Notes under the pieces: generated by a model
What the model was told of the DNA's origin: nothing
Database searches by the model: none
The model's input: the letters and a program-made list of their open reading frames with translations, nothing else
Source of the DNA: Latescibacteria bacterium UBA6620
GTDB taxonomy: Bacteria > Latescibacterota > UBA2968
Assembly (NCBI GenBank): GCA_002433075.1
Contig: DJHM01000044.1
Coordinates: 124,001-188,000, forward strand
Reading direction: 5' to 3'
DNA: 64,000 nucleotides
Program-made: the position numbers and the translations under genes
Shown here: in pieces, positions 60,770-64,000 of the stretch
Position numbering within the stretch: position 1 is the first letter of the stretch
Layout of the letters: each line of letters begins with the position of its first letter

Positions 60770-61909
60770 TCATTCGATGTTGAAGAGCCGGGCCGCATTC
60801 CCCCCGAGGATCAGATCCTTCTCTTCTTGTGACAGGAAATCGCAATGGAGTCGGATGAAGTCCAGGGCTTGACGATACGTAGACCAGGTGCTCGTTCCAA
60901 ACGGACTGTCGGAGCCCCAGAGTAGTTTCACAGCGCCGACCCGGTCGCGGAGGTGACGGAGCTGCCTCTGGCCTTCGGAAAAAGGATAATCCGGCCACTT
61001 GGCGGGGAAGAGGATCTCGGCGTGCATGAATGGGTGCTCAAGCAGTCGAACGACGTCGTCGGGAATCCCGATTTCGTGAATGATGGCGGCGGGAACGAGT
61101 CCGTGGGTGATGACAGATGCAACGTCGGGGTGCTTTTTAACCCACGCTTCCAGCTCTGCTACACGACGCTGAAACATCCCGATGCGATCGACGGTGCGGT
61201 CGTCGATGTACCAGAAGATGGGAATGCCTAGGCATTCGACAAGCGACCACAAACCATCGAACCGAGGGTCGTTGATGGAGGCGTCCATCTTGAGAACCGA
61301 CAGGGGCTCCACGCTGAAGTAGAGTCCCTTGTTGCCGTGTTCGACGATCGAGCTTTCGAGATTCGACAACCTTCCTTCATCGTCCGCTTCAGGTTCCCAG
61401 ATCTGCCCCAGACCGATGAACCGGTCGGGATGGATCGCCATGGCCTCGCCGAAGAACGCTGATAGATCCCCGTAGACGTGATCGCATTGCAGTACTCCCA
61501 TGTCCACACCCGCGAGATTCATCTCGGCAACCATGCGCTCGGGTGGCGCTTCGTTGTTGACGAGATTGGGTGGAAACAACTGAAGGACATAGTCGACGCC
61601 CTCGACGGTGATTTCGGCTTGCCCGTAGTCTGTGAGCCGGAAGTCGACGTCGGGCATGTCGTCAATGTCATCGGAGTCGAACGCCAGGAAGGGCTCGGAG
61701 GTGTGCGACCCGTCCGTTTTCCGCCAGAAGTTGTTCCATTCACGAGCGTGATATTGCCAGAATCTGAGCCGGAGTTCCGGGTCGATGCCTTCGTGCTGCG
61801 AGCCGAGGCGAGGGAAGATGTGATAGTGGGCATCGATGATGGGCGACCGTTTTTCGGTCTCGTTGTCGATTACCCAGCCGCCGCCGGTGAATGTCATGGA
61901 TGCTGTCAT
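60770..61909 (-). CDS. Amidohydrolase family protein
   Basis: A 379-residue TIM-barrel amidohydrolase-2. PIIDAHYHIFPRLG has the HxH metal motif, VITHGLVPA a barrel His, LLWGSDSPFG the metal Asp and LILGGNAARLFNIE the usual C-terminus. Compared with the other amidohydrolase it has an N-terminal insertion (ELRLRFWQYHAREWNNFW). It lies 10 nt after the histidine-phosphatase gene in a TauD-phosphatase-amidohydrolase series. The substrate is unknown. Confidence 0.86.
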   Translation of the reverse strand: MTASMTFTGGGWVIDNETEKRSPIIDAHYHIFPRLGSQHEGIDPELRLRFWQYHAREWNNFWRKTDGSHTSEPFLAFDSDDIDDMPDVDFRLTDYGQAEITVEGVDYVLQLFPPNLVNNEAPPERMVAEMNLAGVDMGVLQCDHVYGDLSAFFGEAMAIHPDRFIGLGQIWEPEADDEGRLSNLESSIVEHGNKGLYFSVEPLSVLKMDASINDPRFDGLWSLVECLGIPIFWYIDDRTVDRIGMFQRRVAELEAWVKKHPDVASVITHGLVPAAIIHEIGIPDDVVRLLEHPFMHAEILFPAKWPDYPFSEGQRQLRHLRDRVGAVKLLWGSDSPFGTSTWSTYRQALDFIRLHCDFLSQEEKDLILGGNAARLFNIE

Positions 61910-61919
61910 CGTCGGAGGG

Positions 61920-62489
61920 TTAGATCGCGTTCAGATGGGACGCATCGCTCCAGTACTCCACGGATCGGGTCCCATCATCGTGAATGTCGAGACGGGAGAG
62001 GGACGTGTTCTCCGCCCGAGCCCTGACGTTCGAATCGGTCGGGATCCCGAGGAAGTTGCGAAAGATCTCTGAGAAGATGCCCCAGTGACCGAATAGAACG
62101 AACGTTTCAGCCTCGGAAGCGACCAGGGACTCGACGAGAGATTCGGCCCGGTCTGCGGTTCGATCGTGTAGACGGTCCTGTTCGATCATCTCTTTCGGGA
62201 GGTAACTGCAGTCCATGCCATCGTAGAACCCTTCGATTCCCCACTCGGCCTCGACCAGCCTGGCGTCGAATCGGACGACCGAACACCTGATCTGTGAGAG
62301 CTGGTAGGTGCGGAACGCGCGCTTGAGCGGGCTGACCAGCACTTCGTCGGGTGCCAGTGATTTCACGCGCTCACGCAGGGCCCGGGCCTGGACCTCGCCG
62401 TAGGGCGACAGGTCTGGATTCACGCCACTCTCGGTCTTGTCGATCTGGGAACGGCTCTGGCCGTGTCGGATGAGGATAATGTTCTTCAT
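61920..62489 (-). CDS. Histidine phosphatase family protein
   Basis: A 189-residue phosphoglycerate-mutase-like phosphatase. ILIRHGQSRS is the RHG motif with the phosphorylated His, and VLFGHWGIF holds the second catalytic His. The Arg and Glu positions (SPLKRAFRT, EAEWGIEG) are present. It should act on a small phosphorylated molecule. The start overlaps the TauD-type stop by four bases. Confidence 0.9.
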   Translation of the reverse strand: MKNIILIRHGQSRSQIDKTESGVNPDLSPYGEVQARALRERVKSLAPDEVLVSPLKRAFRTYQLSQIRCSVVRFDARLVEAEWGIEGFYDGMDCSYLPKEMIEQDRLHDRTADRAESLVESLVASEAETFVLFGHWGIFSEIFRNFLGIPTDSNVRARAENTSLSRLDIHDDGTRSVEYWSDASHLNAI

Positions 62490-63325
62490 TTCGGGACATC
62501 GCCGGCGAGTGTGACGCGATGCATGACGCGTCTATGACCGTGGTAGTCATTCATCGGATAATGCTGCGTGCATCGATTGTCCCAGATCGTGAGTGTGCCG
62601 GGTTCCCACTGAAGTCGACTCCTGAACTCGGGTTGAATCTGGTGTTTGGACAGGTAATCGAGAAGGGGCCGGCTTTCCTCCGCCGTCCACCCTTCGAAGT
62701 GAGACGTATGGGCCGTGTTGACGTAGAGCGCCTTGCGACCGGTCGCAGGATGCGTTCGGACGGCAGGATGATTCGCTTCGAGGACCTTGAGGGCGACGCC
62801 ATCGTCGGCCTGGCGGTGCTTTCTGGTGGCGGCCATGTCAGGGTTGGCGGATGTGTTGACCCCCACGAGACCCTCCAAGGTCGCCTTCAACCCATCCGAC
62901 AGAGAGTCGTAGGCGGAGTACTGATTGGCGAACAGCGTGTCGCCGCTGGATGGAGGCACCTCGATCGCGTAGAGCAGGCTCGCTTTCGGCGGGGTCTCCA
63001 GGTAGGCCGTATCCGAGTGCCAGACGCCGCCGAAATTAACGGTCTCGTTTTCCAACTTGACGACAGGGGTGACGAGTGGGCATTCGGGTAGCCCTTTCGT
63101 CTGAGGATAGGGGATCGGATCTCCCAGCTGTTTGGCGAAGGCGAGTAGCTGGCGCGGGGTGAGAGACTGATTTCTGAAGACGAGGACCAGGTGTTCGAGG
63201 AAAGCCTGGCCGATCTGTGCAACGATGTTCCGTTCCAGAGGAGAGGACAGATCGACATCCGAGATTTCGGCGCCGAGCGCACCCGCCAGGCGATCGATAG
63301 CGATGTGATTCGAAGGGGCACCCAT
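62486..63325 (-). CDS. TauD/TfdA family dioxygenase
   Basis: A 279-residue Fe(II)/2-oxoglutarate dioxygenase of the TauD/TfdA family. VWHSDTAYLETPP gives the HxD ligands and CTQHYPMNDYHGHRRVMHR the distal His and 2-oxoglutarate Arg. It could desulfonate taurine-like compounds or cleave an aryloxy or alkyl ether or ester. The gene starts 4 nt after the Gfo/Idh gene and is translationally coupled to the phosphatase. Confidence 0.9.
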   Translation of the reverse strand: MGAPSNHIAIDRLAGALGAEISDVDLSSPLERNIVAQIGQAFLEHLVLVFRNQSLTPRQLLAFAKQLGDPIPYPQTKGLPECPLVTPVVKLENETVNFGGVWHSDTAYLETPPKASLLYAIEVPPSSGDTLFANQYSAYDSLSDGLKATLEGLVGVNTSANPDMAATRKHRQADDGVALKVLEANHPAVRTHPATGRKALYVNTAHTSHFEGWTAEESRPLLDYLSKHQIQPEFRSRLQWEPGTLTIWDNRCTQHYPMNDYHGHRRVMHRVTLAGDVPK

Positions 63326-63329
63326 TCCG

Positions 63330-64000
63330 CTATCGAGGCTGCCCGAGGTCGGGGACTTCCATCAGCTCGCCGTGATTCAGTGCGGACTGATGCGCCACGA
63401 GGCCCGGGATGAGGTAACGGGCGGCGGACCACACGTCGTTAGGAGGGGTGCAGCCCGACACGCAGGCCTTGACGAAGTCGTCGACGAGGAACTGATGCGA
63501 TCCGTTGTGCCCGTTCGGCAGTCCGGCGAAATCGATGGGAAGGCGGGCTACATCGTGAACACTGGATACCCCCTTATGGGTGCCGTCTTCAGATGTCACC
63601 TTCGCCATCTGGCCCTGCTCAACCTGGATATCTCTGCACGCCAGGGCTTGTCGAAGGTCCTCGCACGACGCCCGGTCCTTGGTGATCCAGGATTTGCTGT
63701 TGACTTGTTCTTCGTAGCCGGCCTCCGTGCCGTAGAGCCGCATGCCCACGGTTCCGGGGTGACCGATTCGACGGAACTCGCTGATTCGGGCGACGCTTCC
63801 GTCGGACATTCGACAGAGCATGGTTTCATTGCTGAAGGGATTCTTCCAGATGTTGTCTTCACGAGCGTAGAGGTTGTCTTCGTGACGGTCGACGAAGCCC
63901 ATGCCCGATACGTGGGTGACGTGGGCCCCGGTGACCGAAACGATCATACTCGTCGAATGGGTGGGATAGAATAGGGGAGGCATCCCGAAGTAGCGCTCCC
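63330..64000 (-). CDS. Gfo/Idh/MocA family oxidoreductase, C-terminal part (partial)
   Basis: The last ~222 residues of a Gfo/Idh/MocA-type oxidoreductase. The gene is open to the window edge, so its start and NAD-binding domain lie outside. YPTHSTSMIVSVTGAHVTHV, RMSDGSVARISEFRRIG and GSHQFLVDDFVKACV are typical of the C-terminal domain. Such enzymes oxidise or reduce sugars and inositols. It is the first gene seen in the operon with TauD, phosphatase and amidohydrolase. Confidence 0.85.
   Translation of the reverse strand, partial: ERYFGMPPLFYPTHSTSMIVSVTGAHVTHVSGMGFVDRHEDNLYAREDNIWKNPFSNETMLCRMSDGSVARISEFRRIGHPGTVGMRLYGTEAGYEEQVNSKSWITKDRASCEDLRQALACRDIQVEQGQMAKVTSEDGTHKGVSSVHDVARLPIDFAGLPNGHNGSHQFLVDDFVKACVSGCTPPNDVWSAARYLIPGLVAHQSALNHGELMEVPDLGQPR

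Overview
The window looks like a chromosomal segment of an uncultured, moderately GC-rich Gram-negative bacterium. The gene content points to the Poribacteria/Latescibacterota type: many phytanoyl-CoA-type Fe(II)/2-oxoglutarate oxygenases, mandelate-racemase-like dehydratases, UxuA-like TIM barrels, unusual glycosidases and Gfo/Idh oxidoreductases, plus an Omp85-like outer-membrane gene. This placement is an inference from gene families only. No rRNA, tRNA, CRISPR array or transposase gene was found.

Layout. 1-5.5 kb (minus strand) is a conserved housekeeping block: an aminotransferase fragment, a D-threonine aldolase/D-serine dehydratase-like enzyme, engB, clpX, clpP and tig. 5.8-16.6 kb holds a sodium:solute symporter with a tiny membrane partner, two tandem enolase-superfamily genes, a lone receiver domain, a CocE-type hydrolase, a TIM-barrel epimerase overlapping a divergent purF, and a large OPT-like membrane protein. 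16.6-17.0 kb is an array of inverted and direct repeats. 17-28 kb mixes intact genes with several damaged ones: an MFS transporter with an amber codon and a frameshift, an Omp85-like gene with an amber codon and a frameshift, a DUF488 gene shifted at a run of seven A, and a DUF2809 gene with a broken 5' end. It also carries a strange sigma-factor/aldo-keto-reductase chimera behind a near-perfect sigma-54 promoter.

28-64 kb is a catabolic region in short operons. It contains two UxuA-like mannonate dehydratases, a third enolase-superfamily dehydratase, an AGE epimerase next to a sialidase-like propeller, a double metallo-beta-lactamase protein, a GH32/43-like propeller, an oxidase plus hydantoinase/oxoprolinase operon with a structured leader, a lactonase, a YhcH-type protein, six PhyH-type oxygenases (two in tandem), an HpcH-type aldolase, an MDR dehydrogenase, an SDR epimerase, a GH84-type glucosaminidase, two amidohydrolases, a class C beta-lactamase-like hydrolase, a histidine phosphatase, a TauD-type dioxygenase and a Gfo/Idh oxidoreductase. 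Most products lack signal peptides, so they probably process imported sugars, sugar acids and small organic compounds in the cytoplasm.

The intergenic DNA is rich in non-coding repeats: a CACGAAG-type hairpin, the GATCAAGAA array, three palindromes centred on GGCATGCC, and two MITE-like elements with TGTCA ends. The most unusual items are the sigma/AKR fusion and its sigma-54 promoter, the repeat array, the structured hydantoinase leader, the small symporter partner and the purF homologue with an altered PRPP loop.
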